Counted from the first letter of the stretch, positions 16,243 to 24,820 are shown. The stretch is 39,966 nt of DNA from Pseudomonas fluorescens (GCF_902497625.1 NZ_CABVGX010000053.1:1-39966); one strand, 5' to 3'. The notes: generated from the sequence alone by a model not told the origin. Program-made: numbers and translations.

Positions 16243-17436
16243 CTATTCGATAGCCTCGTACGGGAGTCCGACGTAATTTTCCGCGATGGTTTTTCGACCC
16301 GCCTCGGAGTCGGCGAAGTAATCCAGTTCCGATTCGGCGATGCGTTGGCTAAAAGCATCATGATCGTCAAAGCGGTGCAGCATAGAGGTCATCCACCAGG
16401 AAAACCGCTCGGCTTTCCAGACCCGGCGCAGGCAGACTTCGGAGTATGTATCGAGCAGATCGATGCGGCCTTCGCGGTAGACCTTCAGCAAGATATTGAA
16501 CAGCGTACTGACATCGCTGGCGGCCAGGTTCAGGCCCTTGGCGCCCGTCGGCGGGACGATGTGGGCGGCGTCGCCGAGCAAAAACATGCGCCCGTACTGC
16601 ATCGGTTCGACGACAAAACTGCGCAGCGGCGCGATGCTTTTTTCAATCGAAGGACCTGTCACCAGCGCCGCCGCCAGTTCAGCAGGCAGACGCGCCTTGA
16701 GCTCATCCCAGAAGCGAGGATCGGACCAGTCCTCGACGTTGTCTCCGGTCGGCACCTGCAGGTAATACCGGGTACGGCTTGGCGAACGCATGCTGCACAG
16801 GGCAAAGCCGCGTTCGTGACGAGCGTAAACCAGTTCCTCGTTGACCGGTGGCGTGTAGGCCAGAATACCCAGCCAGCCAAACGGATAGACCCTTTCGAAC
16901 ACCTTGAGGCAATCGCTCGGAATCGACTGCCGCGCCACACCGTGAAAGCCGTCGCAACCGGCGATGTAATCGCAATCAAGCCGCCAGGTTTCACCGTCCT
17001 GCTCGAAGGTGACATAGGGTTCAGCGGTTTTCATGCCGTGGGGCTGAACGTTGCTTGCCTGATAAATCGTCTGCGCACCCGCGTCCCGACGGGCGGCCAT
17101 AAGGTCGCGGGTGACCTCGGTCTGGCCGTAAATCATGACGTTTTTGCCGCCGGTCAAACCGTGCAGATCAATGTGCACGCGCCGTCCGCCAAGCACCAGT
17201 TCGAAGCCATCGTGCAGCAAACCTTCGGCGTCCATGCGCTGACCTACGCCGGCTTGCCGCAACAGCTCGGTCATGCCTTGCTCCAGCACTCCTGCGCGAA
17301 TTCGCCCGAGCACATAATCTGGGGTTTTGCGTTCAAGGATGAGGGTGTCAATTCCGGCGTTATGCAGCAGTTGGCCGAGCAACAGGCCTGCGGGACCGGC
17401 GCCGATGATGGCGATTTGAGTTTTAAGCGTTTTCAT
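16243..17436 (-). CDS. pobA: 4-hydroxybenzoate 3-monooxygenase PobA
   Basis: This 397-aa flavoprotein converts 4-hydroxybenzoate to protocatechuate with NADPH and oxygen, feeding the beta-ketoadipate pathway. Seen in sequence: the FAD-binding GAGPAG at about 13-18, the YGQTEVTRDLM segment, the DG motif (AGCDGFHG), the second FAD motif GDAAHIVPPTGAKG, and the conserved tyrosines equal to Tyr201 (in ELVYARHERG) and Tyr385 (in ENYVGLPYE) of the well-studied P. fluorescens enzyme. Length is close to the usual 394. I chose the ATG at 17436; the frame stays open further upstream. It is divergent from pobR. An AANAANAA motif overlaps the start codon, pointing to Crc/Hfq control. Confidence 0.97.
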   Translation of the reverse strand: MKTLKTQIAIIGAGPAGLLLGQLLHNAGIDTLILERKTPDYVLGRIRAGVLEQGMTELLRQAGVGQRMDAEGLLHDGFELVLGGRRVHIDLHGLTGGKNVMIYGQTEVTRDLMAARRDAGAQTIYQASNVQPHGMKTAEPYVTFEQDGETWRLDCDYIAGCDGFHGVARQSIPSDCLKVFERVYPFGWLGILAYTPPVNEELVYARHERGFALCSMRSPSRTRYYLQVPTGDNVEDWSDPRFWDELKARLPAELAAALVTGPSIEKSIAPLRSFVVEPMQYGRMFLLGDAAHIVPPTGAKGLNLAASDVSTLFNILLKVYREGRIDLLDTYSEVCLRRVWKAERFSWWMTSMLHRFDDHDAFSQRIAESELDYFADSEAGRKTIAENYVGLPYEAIE

Positions 17437-17443
17437 TATTTTT
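17436..17443 (-). promoter_or_regulatory. Hfq/Crc CA-motif at the pobA start codon
   Basis: On the minus strand AAAAATAA fits AANAANAA and ends on the A of the ATG. Hfq with Crc binds such sites in Pseudomonas to block translation of catabolic genes. The same motif type occurs at the aruI-like and kgtP-like genes in this window. Confidence 0.55.
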
Positions 17444-17447
17444 ATGG

Positions 17448-17521
17448 CTCGCAAGGTCCACGCAACTCGAGTCGGTGGAAGATCGTTTATGGATCGAGTG
17501 CTTGCATTTTTCCCTTGCGAG
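17448..17521. promoter_or_regulatory. Spaced inverted repeat in the pobA-pobR intergenic region
   Basis: CTCGCAAGG at 17448-17456 and CCTTGCGAG at 17513-17521 are exact 9-bp inverted copies 56 bp apart. They flank the likely pobA promoter in the 181-bp gap between pobA and pobR. They could be two PobR half-sites or part of an mRNA leader fold. The CTCGAG and GATCGAG repeats between them may also matter. Confidence 0.35.
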
Positions 17522-17617
17522 TTCGGCAATTGAAGGTGAAAACTGAGCCGAAAGCTGCACATTCTGCCAATCGGTGCGATTATCGCCCGTCATCCCCCAG
17601 AGGCCTGGACTGACGTT

Positions 17618-18514
17618 ATGAACAAGCCTGACCTGCCTTCCATCCCGGTGTTCAAGCTCTACGGCGAAAGCCTGGACTGGCCCACCCCGGACTTGTTGCA
17701 CTGTGAAACCATTTCCGCGCGTAGCCGCGAACACCATTGGGAGATCAAACCCCACCGCCACGCCGATTTGTCACAATTGCTGTTCGTATTCAAAGGTCAG
17801 GCAGAGCTTGAAATCGAAGGCAAACGTACGCAGCTGAACGAGCCGACAGTATTGGTGTTGCCGGCGTTGTCGGTACATGGCTACCGATTTTCCGAGGATG
17901 TCGAAGGGTATGTCGTGACGCTGGCAGCGCCGCTGGTAGCCCATCTTCAGTCGCAACTGGGCAACTCGATAAACGCATTGGCGCATGCGCAAAGCTACCC
18001 GGCGGGTATGGACAGTGACTATCTGAACAGCCAGTTCTGCGCACTGCAGATTGAATACACTGGTCATCAACCGGCGCGGGAGATGCTGATGCATGCGCTG
18101 GTCAGCGTGATCATGGTCTGGGTCAGTCGGCAGGTGATTGAGCGTCACAAGGCCAGTCAAAGGCCGCAGCGGGCGAGGGAGTACCTCAATGGTTTCATTA
18201 AACTGGTTGAAGAAACCTATCGCCAGCACGTAAAGGTCGAGGATCTCGCGCATCGCCTGGGGATTTCCGTTTCACACCTAAACGGCACGTGCCGTGAGCT
18301 GGCCGGGCAGCCAGCGTTACAAATCATGCATGAGCGCCAATTGCTTGAAGCAAAGCGTCTGCTGACCTACACCAGCATGACCATTTACGAAATGTCCGAC
18401 GTATTGGGTTTTTCCGATCCGACCAACTTCACGCGCCTGTTCCGCCGCCGGGTGGGAATTTCGCCAAAGGCTTTTCGCGACCGCTTGAAGGCCGAGTCGG
18501 AGAACGACATCTGA
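17618..18514 (+). CDS. pobR: AraC-family regulator PobR
   Basis: This 298-aa protein has an N-terminal cupin-like effector domain (residues ~20-150, with HRHADLSQLLFVFKGQAELE) and a C-terminal pair of helix-turn-helices (~190-295, ending TNFTRLFRRRVGISPKAFRD). It is divergent from pobA, the arrangement of PobR, the activator of pobA in response to 4-hydroxybenzoate in pseudomonads; it is of the AraC type, unlike the IclR-type PobR of Acinetobacter. The start at 17618 is the first ATG and gives the usual length. A short convergent gene follows 9 bp after the stop. Confidence 0.9.
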   Translation: MNKPDLPSIPVFKLYGESLDWPTPDLLHCETISARSREHHWEIKPHRHADLSQLLFVFKGQAELEIEGKRTQLNEPTVLVLPALSVHGYRFSEDVEGYVVTLAAPLVAHLQSQLGNSINALAHAQSYPAGMDSDYLNSQFCALQIEYTGHQPAREMLMHALVSVIMVWVSRQVIERHKASQRPQRAREYLNGFIKLVEETYRQHVKVEDLAHRLGISVSHLNGTCRELAGQPALQIMHERQLLEAKRLLTYTSMTIYEMSDVLGFSDPTNFTRLFRRRVGISPKAFRDRLKAESENDI

Positions 18515-18523
18515 TGCCTTCCG

Positions 18524-18700
18524 CTAGCGAAGGGCGTTGAGCGTCGCGTTGTGGGGAATGCAGCGCTCGACGTTACAACTCGCGTATTCACGGGGCAGTT
18601 GTCGCAATTGCTCCACCCGCCAGGCTGCGGTCCCGTATAGCGCCAATGTGGCCGCGCAGGTGATGAAAATCGTGAGATACCTTCTTGTTTTGATGTTCAT
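18524..18700 (-). CDS. Small single-pass membrane protein, 58 aa, unknown
   Basis: This frame encodes a 58-aa protein beginning MNIKTRRYLT. It has a positively charged N-terminus, one hydrophobic helix at about residues 9-27 (LTIFITCAATLALYGTAAW) and a polar tail with two cysteines in SCNVERC. AGAGG lies 8 bases upstream of the ATG at 18700, a well-placed ribosome site, which is why I believe the gene. The predicted topology is N-in with a short periplasmic tail; an uncleaved anchor or a signal peptide are both possible, and the two Cys could form a disulfide. It is convergent with pobR with 9 bp between stops. I do not recognise the family. Confidence 0.6.
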   Translation of the reverse strand: MNIKTRRYLTIFITCAATLALYGTAAWRVEQLRQLPREYASCNVERCIPHNATLNALR

Positions 18701-19027
18701 GGCGTAGACCTCTGAACGAATACCCGTGGGTACTGCTTTCAGTTTAGGTCAGCGTGTGGGAGTTGCCAGTGGAAGAGGGGTTGCTTCTATGCGGTCATTC
18801 AGAACGCTGATGAGCCCCTGTGGGAGCGGGCTTGCTCGCGAAGGCATGGCGAGCCTAAGCGAGCCACCGGACGTCAGGGGCAAGAGCATTTGGTTACTTG
18901 GTGCTTCTCCAAGTGACTCGCTGTAAAAGCGAAACCAATGTATGCCCTCACCGAAGAAACGGATATGTACACCCTGCGAAATGCTTTGGTCAGTGGGAGG
19001 CGAGCCTGCCTTGCGGCGTTCCAACCC
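18701..19027. repeat. Intergenic stretch with a single REP
   Basis: This 327-bp stretch holds one REP of the GTGGGAGCGGGCTTGCTCGCGAAGGC type at about 18816-18846 and a partial echo (GGCGAGCCTAAGCGAGCC) just after it. It also contains the upstream region of the small membrane gene. No credible coding sequence is seen. Confidence 0.65.
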
Positions 19028-19909
19028 TCAGCGCGATTGCGCCTGCTCCACCAGCCACCCCATCAATTCGCGCAACTTCCCTGAAGGCCCAGGCTTCTGC
19101 GGAAACACCAGGTAGTATGCCAACCCCGTCTTCACCTTCAAATCAAACGGCATCACCAGCCGGCCTGCGCTCAGGTCATCGCCGATCAGCGACCAGTCGC
19201 CGATTGCCACACCGGTGCCTTGCGAGGCCATTGACATGGCCAGGTCCAGCGTTTCGAAATGCTGGCCCATGCTGACATTGCTCAACTGCACGTTGGCCGT
19301 TTTCAGCCATGCATTCCAGTCGCGTTCGTCCCGGGTCGGGTGCAATAACAGATGCTGCTGCAGATCCTCAGGCGTGCGCAGCGGCACCGCGCCGTCCAGC
19401 AACGGCTGCGAACACACGGGCGTCAGTTGTTCGTCGAACAAATGAAAGGAGCTCAGCGCGGTATCCGGCGGGGGACCGTATACAACCGCCGCGTCGAACT
19501 GCTCACGATGAAAATCCACTCCGTGACTGATCGTGTTGGTCAGTTGCACCGGCACATCGGGACGCTCTTTTTGCCATTGCATCAGCCTTGGCAATAACCA
19601 GCGCATCACACAGGTAGGCGCTTTCAGGCGCAGGGTTTCGCGTCTTTCGCCAATTTGCTGCACCGCTTCGTCGATCAATACGAAGGCCTGCTGCACGCTC
19701 GGTAACCATTCACGCCCTTCAGCTGTCAGTTGCAAACCGCGCGCCTGGCGAATGAACAACGCATAACCCAGATGATCTTCCAGGCCGGCGATCTGTCGGC
19801 TCACCGCACCTTGGGTGATGTGCAGTTGCTCTGCCGCGCGGGTGAAGTTGCAGCATTGCGCCGTGATCAGAAAAGTGTGCAGCGCTGGCAGGGGAGGCAA
19901 TCGTTTCAT
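19028..19909 (-). CDS. LysR-family regulator (GcvA-like), divergent from the aruI-like gene
   Basis: This 293-aa protein has a GcvA-type LysR N-terminus (LPALHTFLITAQCCNFTRAA, with ITQGAVSRQIAGLE as the recognition helix) and a substrate-binding domain from about residue 90. It is transcribed away from the 2-ketoarginine-decarboxylase-like gene, with 159 bp between the start codons. By the usual LysR rule it should control that gene and the aldehyde dehydrogenase in response to a pathway compound. No clear ribosome site is visible before the ATG at 19909, so the start is moderately sure. The effector is unknown. Confidence 0.88.
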   Translation of the reverse strand: MKRLPPLPALHTFLITAQCCNFTRAAEQLHITQGAVSRQIAGLEDHLGYALFIRQARGLQLTAEGREWLPSVQQAFVLIDEAVQQIGERRETLRLKAPTCVMRWLLPRLMQWQKERPDVPVQLTNTISHGVDFHREQFDAAVVYGPPPDTALSSFHLFDEQLTPVCSQPLLDGAVPLRTPEDLQQHLLLHPTRDERDWNAWLKTANVQLSNVSMGQHFETLDLAMSMASQGTGVAIGDWSLIGDDLSAGRLVMPFDLKVKTGLAYYLVFPQKPGPSGKLRELMGWLVEQAQSR

Positions 19910-20050
19910 GGGGATCCGAGGTATGACGTGACAACATGGCTAGTATGACTTTTTATCCATTGTTGCGGCTACCTGTCGCCCGTTCCAATGAGGCCATTGC
20001 CGGATCTGCCGAATCATCATGAACAGTGTGCAGGCCCGGCGTCCCAAACG

Positions 20051-20058
20051 AACAAGAA
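20051..20058 (+). promoter_or_regulatory. Hfq/Crc CA-motif over the aruI-like ribosome site
   Basis: AACAAGAA fits AANAANAA and runs into the AAGG ribosome site, 10 bases before the ATG at 20069. Hfq/Crc binding here would block initiation when a preferred carbon source is present. Confidence 0.5.
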
Positions 20059-20068
20059 GGGCATAGAC

Positions 20069-21706
20069 ATGGCGACGTGCGGCGAAGTATTGGTCAGGTT
20101 ACTTGAGGATTACGGAGTCGAACAGGTATTCGGCATCCCCGGCGTGCATACCGTGGAACTGTATCGCGGGCTCGCTGGTTCGGGCATCAACCACGTGACG
20201 CCGCGCCACGAGCAGGGCGCCGGTTTCATGGCCGATGGCTACGCGCGCACCAGTGGCAAACCGGGTGTGTGCTTCATCATCACCGGGCCGGGCATGACTA
20301 ACATCACCACGGCCATGGGCCAGGCCTACGCCGACTCGATCCCGATGCTGGTGATTTCCAGTGTGCAAACGCGCGGCCAGTTAGGCGGCGGTCGCGGCAA
20401 GCTGCATGAGCTGCCGAACCAGAGTGCGCTGGTCGCTGGCGTGTCGGCGTTTTCCCACACCTTGATGTCGGCGGCGGAATTGCCGGGGGTGCTGGCGCGA
20501 GCGTTTGCCTTGTTCCAGGCCGGTCGTCCGCGTCCTGTGCACATCGAAATTCCGCTGGACGTGCTGGTGGAAGACGCCGACCAACTGCTCGCCAGTCGCC
20601 CGGTGAACATTGACCGGGCGGGCGCTTCGCCCAGCGCAATCGGGCGTATGAGCAAATTGCTCGCCACGGCAAAACGCCCCCTGATTCTCGCCGGTGGCGG
20701 TGCGATCGAAGCGGCGGCCGAGCTGACTGAGCTGGCTGAATTGCTGGACGCCCCGATGGCCCTGACCATCAATGCCAAAGGTATGCTCGAATCCAACCAT
20801 CCGTTGCTCATCGGCTCGACCCAGAGCCTGGTTGCCACGCGCGCCCTGGTGGCCGAGGCTGATGTGGTATTGGCGATCGGCACCGAGCTGGCCGAGACCG
20901 ATTACGACGTCACTTTCGCGGGCGGGTTCGAGATTCCCGGCGCACTGCTGCGCGTGGACATCGACCCGGACCAGACCGTGCGTAACTACCCGCCGCAAGT
21001 AGCGTTGGTGGCCGACTCGCGCAACGCCGCCCAGGCGTTGCTGAGTGCGTTGTTGCAGACGTCGCTGGCCGAGCGCCGCAGCGATTGGGGCCAGGCGCGC
21101 GCCGCTCGCTTGCGCAACGAACTCGCCGCCACCTGGGATGCACCCACACTGGCCCAGACCCGCTTCCTGGAAACCGTTCTGCAGGAGTTGCCAGACGCCG
21201 TCTTCGTCGGCGATTCGACGCAACCGGTGTACACCGGCAACCTGACCTTCAACCCGCAGCGTCCGCGTCGCTGGTTCAACTCGTCCACCGGTTACGGCAC
21301 CCTTGGTTACGCGTTGCCGGCGGCGATAGGCGCTTGGCTCGGCGGCAGCTGCGACAACGGCGTGTGTCCTCCAGTGGTGTGTCTGATTGGTGATGGCGGC
21401 CTGCAATTCACCTTGCCGGAACTGGCGAGCGCCGTCGAAGCGCGAACACCGGTCATTGTCCTGCTGTGGAATAACCAGGGCTACGAAGAAATCAAAAAGT
21501 ACATGGTCAACCGCGCGATCGAGCCGGTCGGCGTGGACATCTACACCCCGGACTTCATCGGCGTCGCCAAAGCGCTCGGCTGCGCGGCTGAAGCGGTCGA
21601 CGGTGTCGAGCAATTGCGTCACGCGCTGCGTAGTGCAGCCGATCGCCAGGGCCCGACGCTGATTGAAATCGATCAAGCGCAATGGATGAAGGCGGTGGCG
21701 AAATGA
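20069..21706 (+). CDS. aruI: Thiamine-diphosphate decarboxylase, AruI-like (5-guanidino-2-oxopentanoate decarboxylase)
   Basis: This 545-aa ThDP enzyme has the catalytic glutamate at about 48 (in PRHEQGAGFMADGYAR) and the ThDP/Mg site from GDGG at about 441 to WNNQG at about 467-471. Overall it resembles AruI, which decarboxylates 2-ketoarginine to 4-guanidinobutyraldehyde in the arginine transaminase pathway of P. aeruginosa. A benzoylformate- or acetolactate-type enzyme is the main alternative. The start at 20069 has AAGG upstream; the longer frame begins at 19988. Its stop overlaps the next start as ATGA, so it is coupled to an aldehyde dehydrogenase that could oxidise the product. No aminotransferase (aruH) is next to it, so the ketoacid must come from elsewhere. 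Confidence 0.8.
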   Translation: MATCGEVLVRLLEDYGVEQVFGIPGVHTVELYRGLAGSGINHVTPRHEQGAGFMADGYARTSGKPGVCFIITGPGMTNITTAMGQAYADSIPMLVISSVQTRGQLGGGRGKLHELPNQSALVAGVSAFSHTLMSAAELPGVLARAFALFQAGRPRPVHIEIPLDVLVEDADQLLASRPVNIDRAGASPSAIGRMSKLLATAKRPLILAGGGAIEAAAELTELAELLDAPMALTINAKGMLESNHPLLIGSTQSLVATRALVAEADVVLAIGTELAETDYDVTFAGGFEIPGALLRVDIDPDQTVRNYPPQVALVADSRNAAQALLSALLQTSLAERRSDWGQARAARLRNELAATWDAPTLAQTRFLETVLQELPDAVFVGDSTQPVYTGNLTFNPQRPRRWFNSSTGYGTLGYALPAAIGAWLGGSCDNGVCPPVVCLIGDGGLQFTLPELASAVEARTPVIVLLWNNQGYEEIKKYMVNRAIEPVGVDIYTPDFIGVAKALGCAAEAVDGVEQLRHALRSAADRQGPTLIEIDQAQWMKAVAK

Positions 21707-23151
21707 ATTTCCCGACGAATCTGCAAGGACTGTTTATCGATGGTCAATGGTCGGCCGGCAGCGAGCATCTGCGCGTGATCAACCCGGCCACTGAAGCGCT
21801 GCTGACCACCGTCAACGGCGGCGATGCCCGAGCCGTCGATCAAGCCGTGCGAGCCGCAACGGCCGCGTTCAGCGAATGGTCGAAAACCACCGGCGCCGAC
21901 CGTGGCGCGATCCTGCGCAAGATCGCGGCGGGCGTGCAGGCCGCCCGTGAACAGCTGATGAATGTGCAATCGAGCAACAATGGCAAACCCTTGTTCGAAG
22001 CGGCCATCGACGTCGACGACGTGATCGCCACTTTCGACTATTACGCCGGGCTGGCCGAGGCACTCGACGCGCAGCAGGACAACGCTGTGCAGTTGCCGAA
22101 CGAGGATTTCAGTGCGCGCCTGCGTCGCGAGCCTTGCGGTGTGGTCGGGCTGATCGTGCCGTGGAATTTCCCCATGGTGACCACCGCGTGGAAACTCGCC
22201 CCGGCGCTGGCGGCCGGTTGCTGCGTGGTGCTAAAACCCTCCGAGGTGACGCCGCTACCGGAGCTGCAACTGGCCCGAATAATCGCCGACGCAGGCTTGC
22301 CCAAAGGTGTGTTCAATCTGGTCTGTGGCACTGGCCTCGTTGTCGGCGCGCCGCTGTCGGCTGACCCGCGCATTGCCAAAATATCCTTCACCGGCAGCAA
22401 CGCGGTCGGCGTGCAGGTGATGCAGCGGGCGGCCGAAAGTGTGAAGGGCGTAAGCCTGGAGCTGGGCGGCAAATCCTCGCTGCTGGTGCTCAAAGACGCC
22501 GACATGGAACTGGCCGTGGAGCTGGCCTGTGGCGGTGGTTTCTTCAATGCCGGGCAAATGTGTTCGGCCACCAGCCGGGTGCTGGTCGCTGATGAACGGC
22601 TGGACGAATTTCTTGTTCGTTTGAAGACCCGCGCCGAAGCCATCCGCGTGGCTGATCCGTTCGATCCGAACGTGGAAATGGGCGCACTGGTCAATCAAGC
22701 GCAATACCAGCGCGTGCTTGGCCACATTGATCGCGGTTTGAGTGCTGGCGCCAGGCTGCTCTGCGGCGGCAATCGTCCGGCGGATCTTTCCCGCGGATAT
22801 TTTCTGCAGCCGACGGTTTTCACTGACGTGCCGTTGGACAGTGCATTGTGGTGCGAAGAGATCTTCGGCCCGGTGATCTGCGTGCGCAGCTTTGCTGCTG
22901 AAGCCCAGGCGATTGCCCTGGCCAACGACAGCCAGTTTGGCCTGGTGGCCAGCGTGGTCACTCGCGACGCTGAAACTGCAGATCGGGTCGCTAACGACTT
23001 GCAGGCGGGGCTGGTGTGGATCAACGCGCCGCAAGTGATCTTTCCGCAGACAGCATGGGGTGGTTACAAACAGAGCAGCATTGGTCGCGAGCTGGGCCCT
23101 TGGGGCTTGCAGGCATTTCAGGAAATAAAACACGTGATCAGGGCGGTCTGA
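21703..23151 (+). CDS. NAD(P)-dependent aldehyde dehydrogenase, coupled to the aruI-like gene
   Basis: This 482-aa aldehyde dehydrogenase resembles betaine/amino-aldehyde dehydrogenases. It shows the cofactor loop FTGSNAVG (about 229-236), catalytic Glu253 in LELGGKS and nucleophile Cys287 in GQMCSATSRV, plus the WNFPMVT and EEIFGPV motifs. I chose the ATG at 21703, which overlaps the upstream TGA (ATGA), implying translational coupling. The product of the AruI reaction is 4-guanidinobutyraldehyde, so oxidation to 4-guanidinobutyrate is the likely role. Other amino-aldehydes are possible, as these enzymes are broad. No guanidinobutyrase gene is nearby. Confidence 0.88.
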   Translation: MNFPTNLQGLFIDGQWSAGSEHLRVINPATEALLTTVNGGDARAVDQAVRAATAAFSEWSKTTGADRGAILRKIAAGVQAAREQLMNVQSSNNGKPLFEAAIDVDDVIATFDYYAGLAEALDAQQDNAVQLPNEDFSARLRREPCGVVGLIVPWNFPMVTTAWKLAPALAAGCCVVLKPSEVTPLPELQLARIIADAGLPKGVFNLVCGTGLVVGAPLSADPRIAKISFTGSNAVGVQVMQRAAESVKGVSLELGGKSSLLVLKDADMELAVELACGGGFFNAGQMCSATSRVLVADERLDEFLVRLKTRAEAIRVADPFDPNVEMGALVNQAQYQRVLGHIDRGLSAGARLLCGGNRPADLSRGYFLQPTVFTDVPLDSALWCEEIFGPVICVRSFAAEAQAIALANDSQFGLVASVVTRDAETADRVANDLQAGLVWINAPQVIFPQTAWGGYKQSSIGRELGPWGLQAFQEIKHVIRAV

Positions 23152-23203
23152 GATTTTAACGGCGCGCAGGGTCGGCGTTGTTCGCAAAAATCACTCCAGG
23201 CCC

Positions 23204-24133
23204 TCAAACCGTCAATCGCAGTCGCGCCAGATCGCGCAACGGTGGTGCGCCAAACAACCGGCTGTACTCGCGACTGAACTGCGAAGGGCTTTCGTATCCC
23301 ACCCGATACCCGGCCGCCGCAGCTTCCAGCCCTTCGGCCAGCATCAGGCGCCGCGCTTCCTGCAGGCGCAATTGCTTCTGATATTGCAGCGGGCTCATGG
23401 CTGTCATCGCTTTGAACCTATGGTGCAGGGTCGACACGCTCAGGTTCACTTCCCTGGCCAGATCATCAATCCGCAACGGTTGCTCAAAATGGCCGTTGAG
23501 CCATTTGATCGCCTGGCTGATGCGATGGCTCTGGCTGTTGGCGATGGCGATTTCATACAGCCGGTGGCCCTGCGGACTGCGTAACAAACGATAGAGAATT
23601 TCCCGGCGAATCAGCGGCGCGAGCATGGCGATGTCTTTCGGCGCATCCAGCAAGCGCGCCAGGCGGAGTACTGCGTCGAGCATCGCAGTGTCGATTCGCT
23701 CGACATACAGACCGCGACCGGTGGGGCGAGTCGGTACGCCAAGCGGCCCGGCGTCGGCAATCAGTGCGGTAATTTCCGCTGGGTCAATGTCCAGCCGTAC
23801 CGCCAGGATCGGTTCTTCAGAAGTGACATTTACCACTCGCCCGCTCAAAGGCATCGAGACCGACACCACCAGGTAATGGAGCGGGTCGTAATTGAAGAAC
23901 TCATCGGCCAGGCGAACCTCTTTGCGACCCTGGGCCATGATGCAAAGCGCCGGTTGCGCCAGGACCGAAGCGAAGTCGTGTGATTTGCTGTGCCGCGACA
24001 TGAACAGCGAGCTGACGCCTGTGGCATAGTTGCCATCGTCCTGAGTGTTGCGGCGGATGATCTGCGCCAGCTCCGCGCGCTGTTTTTCCATGTCGGTGTC
24101 CAGCGCAGCTTGAACTTGATCGAGCGACGACAT
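23204..24133 (-). CDS. AraC-family transcriptional regulator
   Basis: This 309-aa protein has an AraC_N-type N-terminal effector domain (with SLFMSRHSKSHDFASVLAQP and ALCIMAQGRKEV) and two C-terminal helix-turn-helices (about 210-305, including LDLAREVNL-like DDLAREVNLSVSTLHHRFKA). Such regulators in Pseudomonas often control alcohol or aldehyde metabolism, but no target can be named. I chose the ATG at 24133, because GAGGA lies 8 bases upstream; an ATG at 24142 has the AGG touching it. It converges with the aldehyde dehydrogenase gene with 52 bp between them. A 21-bp-period direct repeat lies upstream and may be its own operator. Confidence 0.87.
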   Translation of the reverse strand: MSSLDQVQAALDTDMEKQRAELAQIIRRNTQDDGNYATGVSSLFMSRHSKSHDFASVLAQPALCIMAQGRKEVRLADEFFNYDPLHYLVVSVSMPLSGRVVNVTSEEPILAVRLDIDPAEITALIADAGPLGVPTRPTGRGLYVERIDTAMLDAVLRLARLLDAPKDIAMLAPLIRREILYRLLRSPQGHRLYEIAIANSQSHRISQAIKWLNGHFEQPLRIDDLAREVNLSVSTLHHRFKAMTAMSPLQYQKQLRLQEARRLMLAEGLEAAAAGYRVGYESPSQFSREYSRLFGAPPLRDLARLRLTV

Positions 24134-24202
24134 GCAGTGCATCCTCAGCGTATCAATGGAATGGACCGAGCTTATGTTTGTGCAAGGCGCACCGCTAGAC
24201 AC

Positions 24203-24230
24203 ATTCTGCGAGAAGCTTGCCTGATTCTGC
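24203..24230. promoter_or_regulatory. Candidate AraC-type operator: ATTCTGC direct repeat, 21-bp period
   Basis: ATTCTGC occurs at 24203-24209 and 24224-24230, exactly 21 bp apart (two helical turns), 70-97 bp upstream of the AraC gene start. A related ATTGTGC sits at 24353-24359 on the far side of the gap. Two same-face half-sites are typical of AraC operators. The rest of 24134-24466 (333 bp) holds no gene that I can support. Confidence 0.4.
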
Positions 24231-24466
24231 ACGTTGGCGATCAATGGACTCACTCAGGTTGCCCACCCTCCGCAAAACTTGCTTAAAACCCGGTTTTTAA
24301 TGTGACGCTGGATTTACATGTTGTTACGAATGCTGAATCTTCGCCGCGCAGGATTGTGCAAAAAGCCGGCAGGAATCGACTAACCGCAAAGCCTGCGCCG
24401 CGCTTAACCTTGGATCCTGTCGCAGCCCGTCCCTTGGTTGCGGTCGACTACCTGGGAGGGTTGAAC

Positions 24467-24820
24467 ATGTCTAAGCAGATTCCCGTCAGTCACATGGCCT
24501 TCGTTCGTGCCCGCGCCGGATGCTCGATGGAACTCGGGGCGCGGCTCAGCGCCTTGATCGAGCCATCACGTAATGCGCCGGGTTGCCTGAGCTTTTCCCT
24601 GCAACATTCTCAATGCGATTCGGCGTTGTGGCTGGTGTCCGGTTTCTGGGTCAATCAACACGCAATGACGACCTATTTCAGCACACCGGCCATGCAGGTG
24701 TTCGCCGAGCTGGTGCAAGGCATGGTAGTCAATAGCCTGGATTTTCACACTTTCAGGGATGTGTCAGCAGAACAGGCTCGAGGCCACACCGAGTCATGGG
24801 TACACAAAATGGCGGGTTGA
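24467..24820 (+). CDS. ABM-like (antibiotic biosynthesis monooxygenase fold) small protein
   Basis: This 117-aa protein looks like a dimeric alpha-beta barrel of the ABM family: a first strand (SHMAFVRARAG), a helix (LGARLSALIEPSRNAPGC) and strands (LSFSLQHSQCDSALWLVSGF) followed by a helix (MTTYFSTPAMQVFAELVQGM). Such proteins are haem-degrading or quinol-type monooxygenases, or binding proteins; the activity here is unknown. The start at 24467 has GGGAGGG upstream. It lies 333 bp from the divergent AraC regulator gene, so it may be that regulator's target, and 40 bp ahead of a small orphan gene on the same strand. Confidence 0.72.
   Translation: MSKQIPVSHMAFVRARAGCSMELGARLSALIEPSRNAPGCLSFSLQHSQCDSALWLVSGFWVNQHAMTTYFSTPAMQVFAELVQGMVVNSLDFHTFRDVSAEQARGHTESWVHKMAG

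Noticed and set aside
20381..21682. Minus-strand frame of more than 400 codons opposite the aruI-like gene
   Set aside because: It is antisense to a clear ThDP enzyme and shows no motif.
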